Below, piece by piece: positions 32,683-41,189 of a stretch of 64,000 bases of DNA. The translations under genes were made by a program, and so were the position numbers. Positions within the stretch are counted from its first letter, which is position 1. The number at the start of each line of letters is the position of its first letter. The stretch spans positions 62,001 to 126,000 of the forward strand of contig CAWAQJ010000013.1 of the NCBI GenBank assembly GCA_963784175.1, in the 5' to 3' direction. The notes beneath the pieces are model-generated. The model had not been told where the DNA came from, ran no database searches, and saw nothing but the letters and a program-made list of their open reading frames with translations. Source of the stretch: JAIBJN01 sp963784175 (GTDB lineage Bacteria; Actinomycetota; Thermoleophilia; Gaiellales; Gaiellaceae).

Positions 32683-33200
32683 CGGTCGTCGTCACCGCCG
32701 CCGTGGCCGCTCGAGTCGTCGTCGCCGCCCGAGCCGGAGCCCGAGTTGTCGTCGTCGTCCCGGTCGTCGTGCGAGTTGCCGGGGCCGGAGTTGTCCTCCC
32801 GGTCGCCGCGGTCGTCGTCGTCGGCGTTGCCGGGGCCGGAGTTGTCGTTCCGGGCACCGGCCGCGCCCGTGCAGCGTGGATCGTTGGCGTGCTCGGCCTC
32901 GTCGCACGGACCGCTGATGTCGACGCCGCCGGTCGGGGCGACGCCGCCGCCCGCTGCGGGAACGCCCGTGCAGCGCGGGTCGTTGGCGTGCTCGGCCTCG
33001 TCGCACGGGCCGCTGATGTCGACGCCCGTGGTCGTGCCGGACGTGGTGGTGTCGTCGAGCGTGGTCGTGCCGCTCGTCGTGGACGGAGCCTGGGCGGCCG
33101 AGTTGGAGCCGCCGTCTCCGCCGCTCGCTGCGATTGCGACGCCGACGCTGAAGGCGACGACGATCGCGGGGACGAGCAGGAGCTTCGTGATGGTGTTCAT
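32679..33200 (-). CDS. Small secreted acidic protein with two CDExEHxxDPxC repeats
   Basis: A 173-aa protein with a signal peptide (MNTITKLLLVPAIVVAFSVG) and a strong GGAGGG site five bases upstream of ATG 33200. After a Thr-rich stretch come two near-identical copies of VDISGPCDEAEHANDPRCTG, separated by a Gly/Ala linker, and then a tail of Asp, Gly and Ser with NSGPGN repeats. The Cys pair in each copy could form a disulfide; Asp, Glu and His between them could bind metal. Translationally coupled to the two-cupredoxin lipoprotein, which hints at copper handling (inference). A related protein is encoded at 33967. Confidence 0.7.
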   Translation of the reverse strand: MNTITKLLLVPAIVVAFSVGVAIAASGGDGGSNSAAQAPSTTSGTTTLDDTTTSGTTTGVDISGPCDEAEHANDPRCTGVPAAGGGVAPTGGVDISGPCDEAEHANDPRCTGAAGARNDNSGPGNADDDDRGDREDNSGPGNSHDDRDDDDNSGSGSGGDDDSSGHGGGDDDR

Positions 33201-33375
33201 GTGACCCTCCTTGTTGCTCTCGGAAGTACTCCTCCGAGGCTATGAAGGGCCGGGAAAAGCGCGCCCCCAGGCGAGTTCAAGAGTCAGTCGCGTGCGAGTA
33301 AAGGAAAGGTAGATCCGGCGCGAACGCGGCCTCGGTCAAATGCCGACGTAGGCCGCGAGGTCCTCGTGGCGTTGC

Positions 33376-33834
33376 TCATGGTGTCTCCAACCAGCGGCCG
33401 TCGCGCATCAGCGCGCGGTCGGACAGCTCGTTCACCTCGCGCCAGGCCTGGATCCGGCGCGGGGAGATGCGGAACCAGCGGTACGGCGTCGCAAGCTCGC
33501 GCGGGTCGAAGCCGGTGCGCGCGGCGAACCGGTCTCCCCGCTGCTGTGGCAGGTCGTCGATCTCGATGACCTCGACTTCGCCCTCGATCATGGACACGTC
33601 GCGGGTGTGGCCCAGTCCCAGCCGAACGAGCCGGGTGGCGGCGAGGTTACTCCCGGTCGGGCTGTTTGTCGGCGTGGCCACCAGCAGCGCCTCGCCGTCC
33701 CAGTCGAAGGACAGCGGCACCAGGTACGGCGCACCATCCGCCGAGGCACTGGCCACCCAAACATCGGTGTCGTGGGTGAGCCGATGCTCGGTGTCGCGAC
33801 GACGCTGGGCGCGAGGGCGGGGGTCGGCAGTCAC
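33376..33834 (-). CDS. PPOX-class FMN/F420-binding split-barrel protein
   Basis: A 152-aa protein, start GTG 33834. It has the pyridoxamine-phosphate-oxidase-like split beta-barrel: DVWVASASADGAPYLVPLSFDWDGEALLVATP, then a segment NLAATRLVRLGLGHTRDVSMIEGEV, and a late FRISPRRIQAWRE. In actinobacteria such proteins often use cofactor F420. The substrate is unknown. It sits alone between two genes for small acidic secreted proteins. Confidence 0.75.
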   Translation of the reverse strand: MTADPRPRAQRRRDTEHRLTHDTDVWVASASADGAPYLVPLSFDWDGEALLVATPTNSPTGSNLAATRLVRLGLGHTRDVSMIEGEVEVIEIDDLPQQRGDRFAARTGFDPRELATPYRWFRISPRRIQAWREVNELSDRALMRDGRWLETP

Positions 33835-33966
33835 CGGTTCTGGAGCATCCCGAGCAGAGTCGCGGTAGTGATGTGCACGGCGGACATGCTAGGCGCGGCT
33901 CGGTAACCGGCGCTTCCGACTCCTGATCGGTCCGATCGCCGGCCTGTATCGCCACGCACGGGCGAC

Positions 33967-34386
33967 CTAGTCGTCGTCGCCGGAGCCCTTGCCGCTCGAG
34001 TCGTCGCCCGACCCGGAACCGCTTCCGCTCGAGTCGTCCGAGCCCGATCCGGGCCCGCTCGAGCCGCCACCGCTCGAGCCGGAGCCCGAGTTGTCCTCGT
34101 CTGCGCCGCGCGGGTCGCAGTCGGGATCGGTGTCGTGCTCCGGTTCGTCGCACTTGCCCGGCAGGTCGTCGTCGCCCGTCGTCGTCTGCGGCTGCGTTGT
34201 CGTCCCGGTCTCGGTCGTGGCCGGAACCGTGACGGTCTCGGAGCGCGCGATCTGGTTCTCCGACACCGAGACGACTGTCGGCACGGCCGCCAGCGACGAT
34301 GCGGAGGCGACGTAGACCGCCAGCGCCAGGCCCACCGGGAAGGCGAGGCCGGCGACGGCGAGGAGAAGGACGCGTGCTCTGCTCAT
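33967..34386 (-). CDS. Small secreted acidic protein with a CDExEHxxDPxC motif
   Basis: A 139-aa protein, ATG 34386, with a signal peptide or anchor (VLLLAVAGLAFPVGLALAV), a Thr-rich stretch, one copy of GKCDEPEHDTDPDCDPRG, and a tail of Ser, Gly and Asp (repeats of SSGSGSG and DDSSGKG). The motif is the same as in the 32679 gene: C-D-E-x-E-H-x-x-D-P-x-C. It follows the sensor kinase gene by 26 bases on the same strand, so it is probably the third gene of that two-component operon. Function unknown. Confidence 0.65.
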   Translation of the reverse strand: MSRARVLLLAVAGLAFPVGLALAVYVASASSLAAVPTVVSVSENQIARSETVTVPATTETGTTTQPQTTTGDDDLPGKCDEPEHDTDPDCDPRGADEDNSGSGSSGGGSSGPGSGSDDSSGSGSGSGDDSSGKGSGDDD

Positions 34387-34412
34387 GGCTTCGACGCTAG
34401 CAAGGCGACTCT

Positions 34413-35798
34413 TCAGGAATGGTTAGGACGAGGTGAGGAGTCGGCAGGGAAGCTTGCGCGCACGCGTGTCCCCGGGCCGTCGAGCAGCTCGACGCGGCCG
34501 CCCCAGCGCTCCGCGAGCTCGGCCACGATGGCCAGGCCGAGGCCGGTTCCGGGGCCGCTGGTGCGCCCACCTGCGCCGCGGTAGAAGCGCTCGAACACAC
34601 GCTCGCGCTCCACGGCCGGGATCCCCGGCCCGGTGTCGGAGACCAGGAACGCACCCGGCTCGGTGGCGACCGTGATCTGCGCTCCCGTCGGCGAGTAGCG
34701 GATCGCGTTCTCTATCAGGTTGTCGAGGATGTGGGCGATGTCAGCGGGGGCGGCGAGGATCCTCCCGCCCTGGCCGTCGGCGAGCGCCAGGTCGTGGCCC
34801 GCGGTGGCCGCCGGCTCGGCCCACCGCCGCTCGGCGGCCCGGATCGCGTCGCCCAGGTCGACCGGCTCGGCGACGGTCTCCTCCGAGGAGGCCCGGGCGA
34901 GCGCGAGCAGGTCGTCCACGAGCGCGCTGAGCCGATCGAGCTCCGCCTCCGCCTTGGCCGCCTCCTCAGCGGACGGTCCGCCCTCGCCGCGGATCGCCTC
35001 GAGGCGGAGCTTGATCCCCGTCAGAGGCGTGCGGAGCTGGTGGGAGGCGTTGGCGACGAAGTCGCGCTGGGCGTTCAGGTTCGAGGAGAGCGCCCCGGCC
35101 ATGCGGTTGAACGTTTGCCCCAGCTCGTCGAGCTCCTGCGGGCCCTCGGGGTCGACGCGGGCGTCGAGGTCGCCGCGGCCCAGGCGGCCGGCCGCCGTCC
35201 TCAGCTTCTCCACGGGGCGGGCGATCGAGCCGGCGAGGAGCCAGGCGAGGACGAGTCCCGCGCCCACGACGGCGACTCCGATCAGGAGCAGCGCGAGCCA
35301 GCTCGAGCGGACGCTCGCGTCAACCGCGGTCATGGGCGTGGAGACGCGGAGGGCGCCGATCACACCGCCGTTGTCGGTGACGGGCACGGTGACGAGGAGC
35401 AGTTCCTCGTCGAGCGTGTCGCTGTGCCGCTGACGGACGTCGATTTCGCCCGCGCTCGCCGCCGCGAACTCCGGCCGCTCCTCGGTGGCGAACTGCTCGC
35501 CGACGAGGGCGGTGCCTTCCGTGTCCGCGAGCACGGCTCCCGCGTCGTTGACGACGACCGTGCGGGCGTCGTCCCCGACCGTGGCGGCGGCCAGCACCTC
35601 TTCGAGGCGATCGGTCTGCCCCTCGATGACGAGGTTGGCCACACGGCCCGAGAGCACGGTGGCGTTCGCGACCACGTCGGACTCGAGCTCGGACGTGGCG
35701 CGCCGGTCGATGTTCAGCGCCAGCGGAACCGTGAGTGCGATCACCACCGTCGCCAGCAGGTAGGCGGCGGCGAGGACGAGCCGCGCCCGGAAGCTCAC
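34413..35798 (-). CDS. Membrane sensor histidine kinase
   Basis: A 461-aa kinase. Start GTG 35798 overlaps the response regulator stop (GTGA). It has a first membrane helix (LVLAAAYLLATVVIALTV), an extracytoplasmic sensor of about 130 residues, a second helix (LALLLIGVAVVGAGLVLAWLL), a HAMP region (ARPVEKLRTAAGRLGRGDL), the phosphoacceptor box FVANASHQLRTPLTG, and an ATPase domain with NLIENAIRYSP, DTGPGIP and GTGLGLAI. It should pass phosphate to the coupled OmpR-type regulator. The signal is unknown. Confidence 0.9.
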   Translation of the reverse strand: MSFRARLVLAAAYLLATVVIALTVPLALNIDRRATSELESDVVANATVLSGRVANLVIEGQTDRLEEVLAAATVGDDARTVVVNDAGAVLADTEGTALVGEQFATEERPEFAAASAGEIDVRQRHSDTLDEELLLVTVPVTDNGGVIGALRVSTPMTAVDASVRSSWLALLLIGVAVVGAGLVLAWLLAGSIARPVEKLRTAAGRLGRGDLDARVDPEGPQELDELGQTFNRMAGALSSNLNAQRDFVANASHQLRTPLTGIKLRLEAIRGEGGPSAEEAAKAEAELDRLSALVDDLLALARASSEETVAEPVDLGDAIRAAERRWAEPAATAGHDLALADGQGGRILAAPADIAHILDNLIENAIRYSPTGAQITVATEPGAFLVSDTGPGIPAVERERVFERFYRGAGGRTSGPGTGLGLAIVAELAERWGGRVELLDGPGTRVRASFPADSSPRPNHS

Positions 35799-36499
35799 GG
35801 CTGCTCGTCGGCGGGATCGAACCGGAAGCCGACGCCCCGCACGGTGTGGATGTAACGGGGGTCGGCCGGGTCGTCCCCGAGCTTCTTGCGCAGTGCGCTG
35901 ACATGGACGTCGAGCGTCTTCGTCGACCCGAACCACGCCGGGTCCCAGACCTCGTGCACAAGCTCGTCGCGCTTGACGAGCTTGCCGGCCCGCTCGAGGA
36001 AGACACGCAGGAGCTCGAACTCCTTCACCGTCAGCTCGAGGAGCGCGCCGTTCTTCGTCGCCTCGTGGGTGCCGAGATCCATCCGCACATCGCCGGATTC
36101 GAGCACCGAGCCGGGCTCGGCAGCGGGCTCGTCGCCCGCCCGCCGCAGCACGGCGCGGATGCGGGCGGCGAGCTCTGCAGCGCTGAACGGCTTCGTGACG
36201 TAGTCGTCGGCGCCGAGCTCGAGCCCGAGCACCCGGTCCATCTCCTCTCCGCGCGCCGTGAGCATCACGACCGGGGTGCGTGAGGTCTCTCGGATCGTGC
36301 GCAGGACGTCCCGGCCATCGCCGTCCGGGAGCATGACGTCGAGGAGGACGAGGTCGGGCGAGCGCTTCGCGAACAGCTCGAGGCCCTCCGCGACCGTCCC
36401 GGCCACGACGGGGTCGAAGCCCTCTCGTTGCAGCGCGGACGCCAGCGGCTCGGAGATGGCCGTCTCGTCCTCGATGAGCAGGATCGTCCGCTTGGTCAT
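35795..36499 (-). CDS. OmpR-family response regulator
   Basis: A 234-aa regulator, ATG 36499. The receiver domain has the acidic pocket IEDE, phosphorylation site Asp54 in LVLLDVMLP, Thr in VVMLTAR and Lys in DDYVTKPFS. The C-terminal winged helix has LTVKEFELLRVFLERAGKLVKRDEL and TKTLDVHVSALRKKLGDDP followed by IHTVRGVGFRF. It is the first gene of the operon with the sensor kinase and the small acidic secreted protein, so control of that secreted protein is plausible. Confidence 0.92.
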   Translation of the reverse strand: MTKRTILLIEDETAISEPLASALQREGFDPVVAGTVAEGLELFAKRSPDLVLLDVMLPDGDGRDVLRTIRETSRTPVVMLTARGEEMDRVLGLELGADDYVTKPFSAAELAARIRAVLRRAGDEPAAEPGSVLESGDVRMDLGTHEATKNGALLELTVKEFELLRVFLERAGKLVKRDELVHEVWDPAWFGSTKTLDVHVSALRKKLGDDPADPRYIHTVRGVGFRFDPADEQP

Positions 36500-36535
36500 G
36501 CCGTCGATGTTCCCGTCACGCGGGTTTAAGTAGCA

Positions 36536-36571
36536 GGAAGCGGGCGGCTCGGATGGCTGCCGCCCGCTTCC
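36536..36571 (-). terminator. Hairpin downstream of the lamin-tail gene
   Basis: GGAAGCGGGCGGC (36536-36548) pairs perfectly over 13 bp with GCCGCCCGCTTCC (36559-36571), loop 10 bases. It lies between the lamin-tail gene stop (36580) and the response regulator start (36499). On the minus strand it is followed by TGCTACTT. It isolates the two transcription units. Confidence 0.7.
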
Positions 36572-36579
36572 CGCTGCGC

Positions 36580-37500
36580 TCAGGGCGCGGTCGCGACGTT
36601 CGCCGCCCCGCGTGTGAGGGTCGTCGTGAAGACCCAGTCGGTCGCGGCGTCGTTCGTGTCCCGGCCGTCGGGAATCCGGCTCAGCGAGCCCGCGGCGGTG
36701 TTCGAGTCCGCCACCGTGGCGGGGAGCACCGTGCCCTCGACGAGCGAGTACGTCCGGCCGTCGATGACCGCGGCTGCGATCGCACCCTCGTAGGAGAGAG
36801 CGTCGAGGAGGGCTCCGTCGGTGTCGACGAGCGCGATGCCGTCGGGCGCGCCGTTCTGGGCGTCCCCGGCGACGACCAGGTAGCCGCCGGGCGCAAGCGT
36901 CCCGGTGAGCGCCTCCCGCCGGTACTCCTCCGAGTCGGTGCCGTCGACGAAAACAAGCGCGAGCCCGGCGAGATCGACCGCCGTTGTGCCCGTGTTCTCG
37001 AGCTCGACGAAGCCGTCGCCGTCGGCGCCCACCTGGTCGTAGTCGATCTCGTTGATGACGACCGAGCTCGTCGGCGGCGGGGGTGGAGGAGGCGAGCCGC
37101 CCGCGACGCAGCGGAAGAGCACGGTGTCGTCCCCGGCGAAGTCGAGCTCGATCTCGCCCGAGCCGCCGCCGCCGTCGCGGGTGCACGGGAGGCCGTCCAG
37201 GTCCTCGAGCCTGGTGAGACCGGGGCCTGGATCTCCCTTCGGCCCGGGAGGCCCTGCTGTGCCCGGCGCGCCCGCCGGCCCCTCCGTGTTCCAGGTGACG
37301 ACCTGCTCCCGCGAGCGGCAGGCGGACTCTGCGGCGACGATCCTCACCCACCCGCCGTTCGGGTGCCGGCAGGCGGTGATCGCCTCCGCCTGGGCAGCGG
37401 TCGCCGTGGCCTTGCCGACGGCGAGCGCGCCGCCGGCGGCCGCTGTCACGGCGCCCACGGCGGCGAGTGCCGCGAGCGCGTGCATGCGACTGATCTTCAT
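36580..37500 (-). CDS. Secreted protein with short collagen-like stretch and lamin-tail domain
   Basis: A 306-aa exported protein, ATG 37500 with GGAAGGAG upstream. After the signal peptide (residues 1-40) is a small domain with Cys44 and Cys61, then a collagen-like run of GxP-type triplets (GPAGAPGTAGPPGPKGDPGPG, 21 residues shortened here as about residues 74-95), a Cys-containing linker, a run of eight prolines, and a lamin-tail domain (about 145-300: VVINEIDYDQVGADGDGF, VELENTGTTAVDLAGLAL). Lamin-tail domains in bacteria occur on surface or secreted proteins, often with nucleases, but no nuclease is seen. Surface display or adhesion is possible. Confidence 0.75.
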   Translation of the reverse strand: MKISRMHALAALAAVGAVTAAAGGALAVGKATATAAQAEAITACRHPNGGWVRIVAAESACRSREQVVTWNTEGPAGAPGTAGPPGPKGDPGPGLTRLEDLDGLPCTRDGGGGSGEIELDFAGDDTVLFRCVAGGSPPPPPPPTSSVVINEIDYDQVGADGDGFVELENTGTTAVDLAGLALVFVDGTDSEEYRREALTGTLAPGGYLVVAGDAQNGAPDGIALVDTDGALLDALSYEGAIAAAVIDGRTYSLVEGTVLPATVADSNTAAGSLSRIPDGRDTNDAATDWVFTTTLTRGAANVATAP

Positions 37501-37698
37501 GGGTCTCCTTCCGGTCGACGTGACGCGACCGGGGATACCGCGGCGAGCGTCGTGCTCACCAGTGGCCGAAAGGGCCCTGCCCGTCCTGACGCCGCATGGC
37601 TGGGCTGCCTGTGGAGACCTCCGCAGGCTTCCGGCTCGGAAGCGTCACCCTTCCGTGCGCGCGGCGGGCGAGTGCGCGTCCACGGCTACTCTCGGCGG

Positions 37699-39537
37699 GT
37701 GCCCACGCGCGAGGACATCCGCAATGTCGCCATCGTCGCCCACGTCGACCATGGGAAGACGACCCTCGTGGACGCGATGCTCTGGCAGTCCGGCTCCTTC
37801 CGGGAGAACCAGGACGTCGCCGAGCGCGTCCTGGACTCGATGGACCTCGAGCGCGAGAAGGGCATCACGATCCTGGCGAAGAACACCGCCGTGCGCCACG
37901 GCGGCGTGAAGATCAACATCGTCGACACGCCGGGCCACGCGGACTTCGGAGGCGAGGTCGAGCGGGCGCTGACGATGGTGGACGGCGTGCTGCTCCTGGT
38001 CGACGCCAGCGAAGGGCCCCTTCCGCAGACCCGCTTCGTGCTGCGCAAGGCGCTCGAGGCTCGGCTCCCGGCGATCCTCGTCGTGAACAAGGTCGACCGA
38101 CCGGACGCGCGCGTCGCCGAGGTCGTCGACGAGGTCTACGCGCTCTTCCTCGACCTGGACGCGGACGAGAGCCAGATCGAGTTCCCGATCGTGTACGCGA
38201 ACGCCAGGGCCGGGCACGCCGGGCTCGAGGCGGATTCGCTGGCCCCGGATCTCGAGCCGCTCTTCGGCGCCCTCCTCGAGAGCATCCCGGCCCCCGCGTA
38301 CTCGGAGGGCCACCCGCTGCAGGCGCACGTGACCAACCTCGACGCCTCCCCGTACGTCGGGCGGCTCGCGCTCTGCCGCGTCCGCGAGGGAACGATCCGG
38401 CAGGGACAGCAGGTCGCCTGGTGCCGCGCCGACGGGAGCGTCGAGCGCGTGAAGGTCACGGAGCTCTACGTCACGGAGGCACTCGACCGCGTCGAGGCTG
38501 CCGAGGCGGGCGCCGGCGAGCTGATCGCGGTGGCGGGAATCGCGGATGTGACGATCGGCGAGACGCTCGCCGACCCGGACGACCCGCGCCCCCTTCCGGT
38601 CATCGGAGTCGACGAGCCGAGTCTGGCGATGACGATCGGGATCAACACGTCGCCGCTCTCGGGCCAGGACGGAGACCGCCTGACGGCGACCATGGTCAAG
38701 GCGCGGCTCGACCAGGAGCTCGTCGGCAACGTGTCGTTGCGCGTGCTGCCCACGGAACGGCCTGACGCCTGGGAGGTGCAGGGCCGCGGCGAGCTTCAGC
38801 TCGCCGTCCTCGTCGAGCTGATGCGCCGCGAAGGCTTCGAGCTCACGGTCGGCAAGCCGCAGGTCGTCACTCGGGACGTAGACGGCAAGCTGCACGAGCC
38901 CGTCGAACGCCTGGCGATCGACGCGCCGGAGGAGTACGTCGGTGTGATCACGCAGCTCCTCGCTCTCCGCAAGGGCAGGCTGGAGCACATGGTCAATCAC
39001 GGCACGGGCTGGGTGCGGATGGAGTACCTGGTGCCGGCGCGCGGCCTGATCGGGTTCCGGACGGAGTTCCTCACCGAGACGCGCGGAACGGGCATTCTCC
39101 ACCACGTCTTCGACGGGTACGAGCCCTGGCACGGCGAGCTTCGCATGCGGCCCACGGGCAGCCTGGTCGCCGATCGCCGCGGCGCGGTTACGAGCTTCGC
39201 GCTCCTCAACCTCCAGGAGCGCGGGCAGCTTTTCCTGGCCCCCGGCGCCGAGGTCTACGAGGGGATGATCGTGGGCGAGAACGCGCGTGCCGAGGATCTC
39301 GACGTCAACCCGACGAAGGAGAAGAAGCTGACGAACATCCGCTCCTCCACTGCCGATGAGCTCGTCCGTCTCATCCCGCCCCGGCCCCTCTCGCTGGAGC
39401 AGGCGCTCGAGCTGATCCGCGACGACGAGTGCGTCGAGGTGACGCCGAACCACGTCCGCCTGCGCAAGGTCGAGCTCTCGGGGCAGAAGCGCCAGACCGC
39501 AGCCTCACGGAAGGCTCGCGGCCTGACCGTGGCCTAG
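37699..39537 (+). CDS. typA: Ribosome-associated GTPase TypA/BipA
   Basis: A 612-aa translational GTPase, start GTG 37699. G motifs are visible: G1 AHVDHGKTTL (residues 14-23), the switch region REKGITILAKN, G3 DTPGHADFGGE and G4 NKVDRPDAR. Domains II and III follow, then the BipA C-terminal domain with RKGRLEHMVNHGTGWVRMEY and GLIGFRTEFLT, ending with the usual Lys-rich tail region (TKEKKLTNIRSS). It aids 50S ribosome assembly and stress adaptation in other bacteria. Monocistronic by position. Length is typical. Confidence 0.95.
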   Translation: MPTREDIRNVAIVAHVDHGKTTLVDAMLWQSGSFRENQDVAERVLDSMDLEREKGITILAKNTAVRHGGVKINIVDTPGHADFGGEVERALTMVDGVLLLVDASEGPLPQTRFVLRKALEARLPAILVVNKVDRPDARVAEVVDEVYALFLDLDADESQIEFPIVYANARAGHAGLEADSLAPDLEPLFGALLESIPAPAYSEGHPLQAHVTNLDASPYVGRLALCRVREGTIRQGQQVAWCRADGSVERVKVTELYVTEALDRVEAAEAGAGELIAVAGIADVTIGETLADPDDPRPLPVIGVDEPSLAMTIGINTSPLSGQDGDRLTATMVKARLDQELVGNVSLRVLPTERPDAWEVQGRGELQLAVLVELMRREGFELTVGKPQVVTRDVDGKLHEPVERLAIDAPEEYVGVITQLLALRKGRLEHMVNHGTGWVRMEYLVPARGLIGFRTEFLTETRGTGILHHVFDGYEPWHGELRMRPTGSLVADRRGAVTSFALLNLQERGQLFLAPGAEVYEGMIVGENARAEDLDVNPTKEKKLTNIRSSTADELVRLIPPRPLSLEQALELIRDDECVEVTPNHVRLRKVELSGQKRQTAASRKARGLTVA

Positions 39538-39871
39538 CTACTTCGCCTTGGGCGGGAAGGTGCGGGCGTAGGCGACCGCCTGCCCGACCAGCCCGGCCAG
39601 CGAGTCGCCGTCGAGCCCGGCCTGTGCGACGAACACCATCCCGGTCATCGGCCTGCCGGTGAAGTCCATCTGCCGGACGTGCGGCAGATCGAGGGCGGAG
39701 TCAGCGCCCTCGGGTCCCGAGCCGCAGCATCAGATCGTCCTTCACGATCCCGCACGCCATGTTCCCGTGAAGCATGAACGCGAGCCCGCCGAACATCTTG
39801 CGCTCGCTGAGCCCGTCCTCGTCGGCGAGCAAGGCGCGAACGCGGTCGGCCAGTTGCTCGTCGTAGGCCAT
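39538..39871 (-). CDS. TfoX N-terminal-domain protein, frame broken by one base
   Basis: From ATG 39871 the frame reads MAYDEQLADRVRALLADEDG, then LSERKMFGGLAFMLHGNMACGI and VKDDLMLRLG, the start of a TfoX N-terminal domain. It then meets a stop, but the next frame continues as PEGADSALDLPHVRQMDFTG and MTGMVFVAQAGLDGDSLA, ending YARTFPPKAK at 39538. One extra base near 39715 (GGGTCCC instead of GGGCCC) explains the break. Corrected length 110 residues, normal for the family. It converges on typA, the two stop codons being directly adjacent. Confidence 0.8.
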
Positions 39872-39893
39872 CTCGGAGTCTTACCGTACGTCC

Positions 39894-41189
39894 TTAGCCG
39901 CGTGGGAGCGCGAGCGTGACCACTCCGCCTCCGCCCGGCTCGTTCGCGGCCCGCACGCTGCCGCCGTGCGCCCGCGCGATGGCGTCCACGATGGCCAGGC
40001 CGAGCCCGGAGGCGCCGTCGCCACGCGCCTCTCCTTCGCGCGTGAAACGCTCGAAGGCAACGGGCAGAACGTCTGGCGCGAAGCCGTCGCCCTCGTCGGC
40101 GACGTGCAGCTCGACGCTCCCGTCGCGCGCGTCCGCCCCCAGACGCACCGTTCCGGCTCCGTGTCGAAGTGCGTTGTCGACGAGATTGCCGAGCGCCTGC
40201 TCGAGCCGCAGGGGGTCGCCGGGGAACGAGACCGTGCCAGCCTGCACCTCGAGTGCGCGGCCCTCGGCAGCCGCCCTCTGGTCGAAGCGGCGGGCGACCG
40301 CCTCGAGGAGCTCGCGTGCGGAAATCGTCGCGGTGCGCAGCGGCAGTCGCCCCTCGTCGAGGCGTGCCAGGATCAGCAAGTCCTCGGCGAGCCGCGTGAG
40401 CCGGTCGACCTCGTCCCGGGCCGACCGGAGGGCGTCCTCGAGCTCGCCCGGCGTGCGCTTGTGGCGAAGGGCCAGCTCGAGCTCCGTCTGGAGCAGCGCG
40501 AGCGGAGTCCGGAGCTCGTGGCTCGCGTCGGCGACGAAGCGCCGCTCGCGGGTCAGGCTCTCCTGGAGCCGGCCGAGCATGTCGTTGAGCGTCTCGCCAA
40601 GCCGGTAGATCTCATCACGCGCGCGCGGGAGCGGGAGGCGCCGGCCGGCCGCGTCCCCCGTGATCTCGGCGGCCTCACGGCGCATCGACTCGACCGGCCT
40701 CAGGGCCGCCGCCGCAAGGAAATAGCCGGCGCCGGACGCAAGGAGCAGGGCGAGCGGCCCGACGACGAGGAGCTGGGCGAGCAGCTCGTCGAGCGCCTCG
40801 TCCCGATCCTCGAGCGACGCGCCGACGACGAGGGTGGGAGTCACGAGCAGGCGCATCGGCTCGCCGTCGATCTCACGCGTGAGGAAGAAGGAGCCGTCCT
40901 GCGCGCGCGCCGCCTCCTCGGGGGTCACGAGCGCAGCGTCGAGCCCGGGCGACGAGGCCGTCGGCGAGCCGTCCGGACCGAGCCTCTGGGCCACTGCCTC
41001 GTCGTCGCCCGCGCTGAGCCCGCCGCCGCTCGCGAGCGCCTGCGCCCGCAGCTGGAGGCTCTCGTCGAGCTGCTCGGAGAGCGCGTCGCCCAGGCGCACG
41101 TAGAGCAGCGCCCCGATCGCGACCAGCACGACGGCCATCGCCAGCACAAAGGCGAGCGTCAGGCGGACACGGACCGACAGGCGGCTCAC
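39894..41189 (-). CDS. Membrane sensor histidine kinase
   Basis: A 431-aa kinase whose GTG start overlaps the regulator stop (GTGA). It has two membrane helices (residues about 8-30 and 143-165) around an extracytoplasmic domain, a HAMP region (LRPVESMRREAAEI), the phosphoacceptor FVADASHELRTPLALLQ, NLVDNALRHGAG, DEGDGFAP and ASGLGLAIVDAIA. It pairs with the upstream OmpR-type regulator. The position next to a divergent PepSY gene, a protein type often found outside the membrane with such systems, suggests these share control. Confidence 0.9.
   Translation of the reverse strand: MSRLSVRVRLTLAFVLAMAVVLVAIGALLYVRLGDALSEQLDESLQLRAQALASGGGLSAGDDEAVAQRLGPDGSPTASSPGLDAALVTPEEAARAQDGSFFLTREIDGEPMRLLVTPTLVVGASLEDRDEALDELLAQLLVVGPLALLLASGAGYFLAAAALRPVESMRREAAEITGDAAGRRLPLPRARDEIYRLGETLNDMLGRLQESLTRERRFVADASHELRTPLALLQTELELALRHKRTPGELEDALRSARDEVDRLTRLAEDLLILARLDEGRLPLRTATISARELLEAVARRFDQRAAAEGRALEVQAGTVSFPGDPLRLEQALGNLVDNALRHGAGTVRLGADARDGSVELHVADEGDGFAPDVLPVAFERFTREGEARGDGASGLGLAIVDAIARAHGGSVRAANEPGGGGVVTLALPRG

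Noticed and set aside
33300..33375. Minus-strand tail EQRHEDLAAYVGI and stop downstream of the PPOX gene
   Set aside because: Only 13 codons long; could be chance in GC-rich DNA and matches nothing I know.
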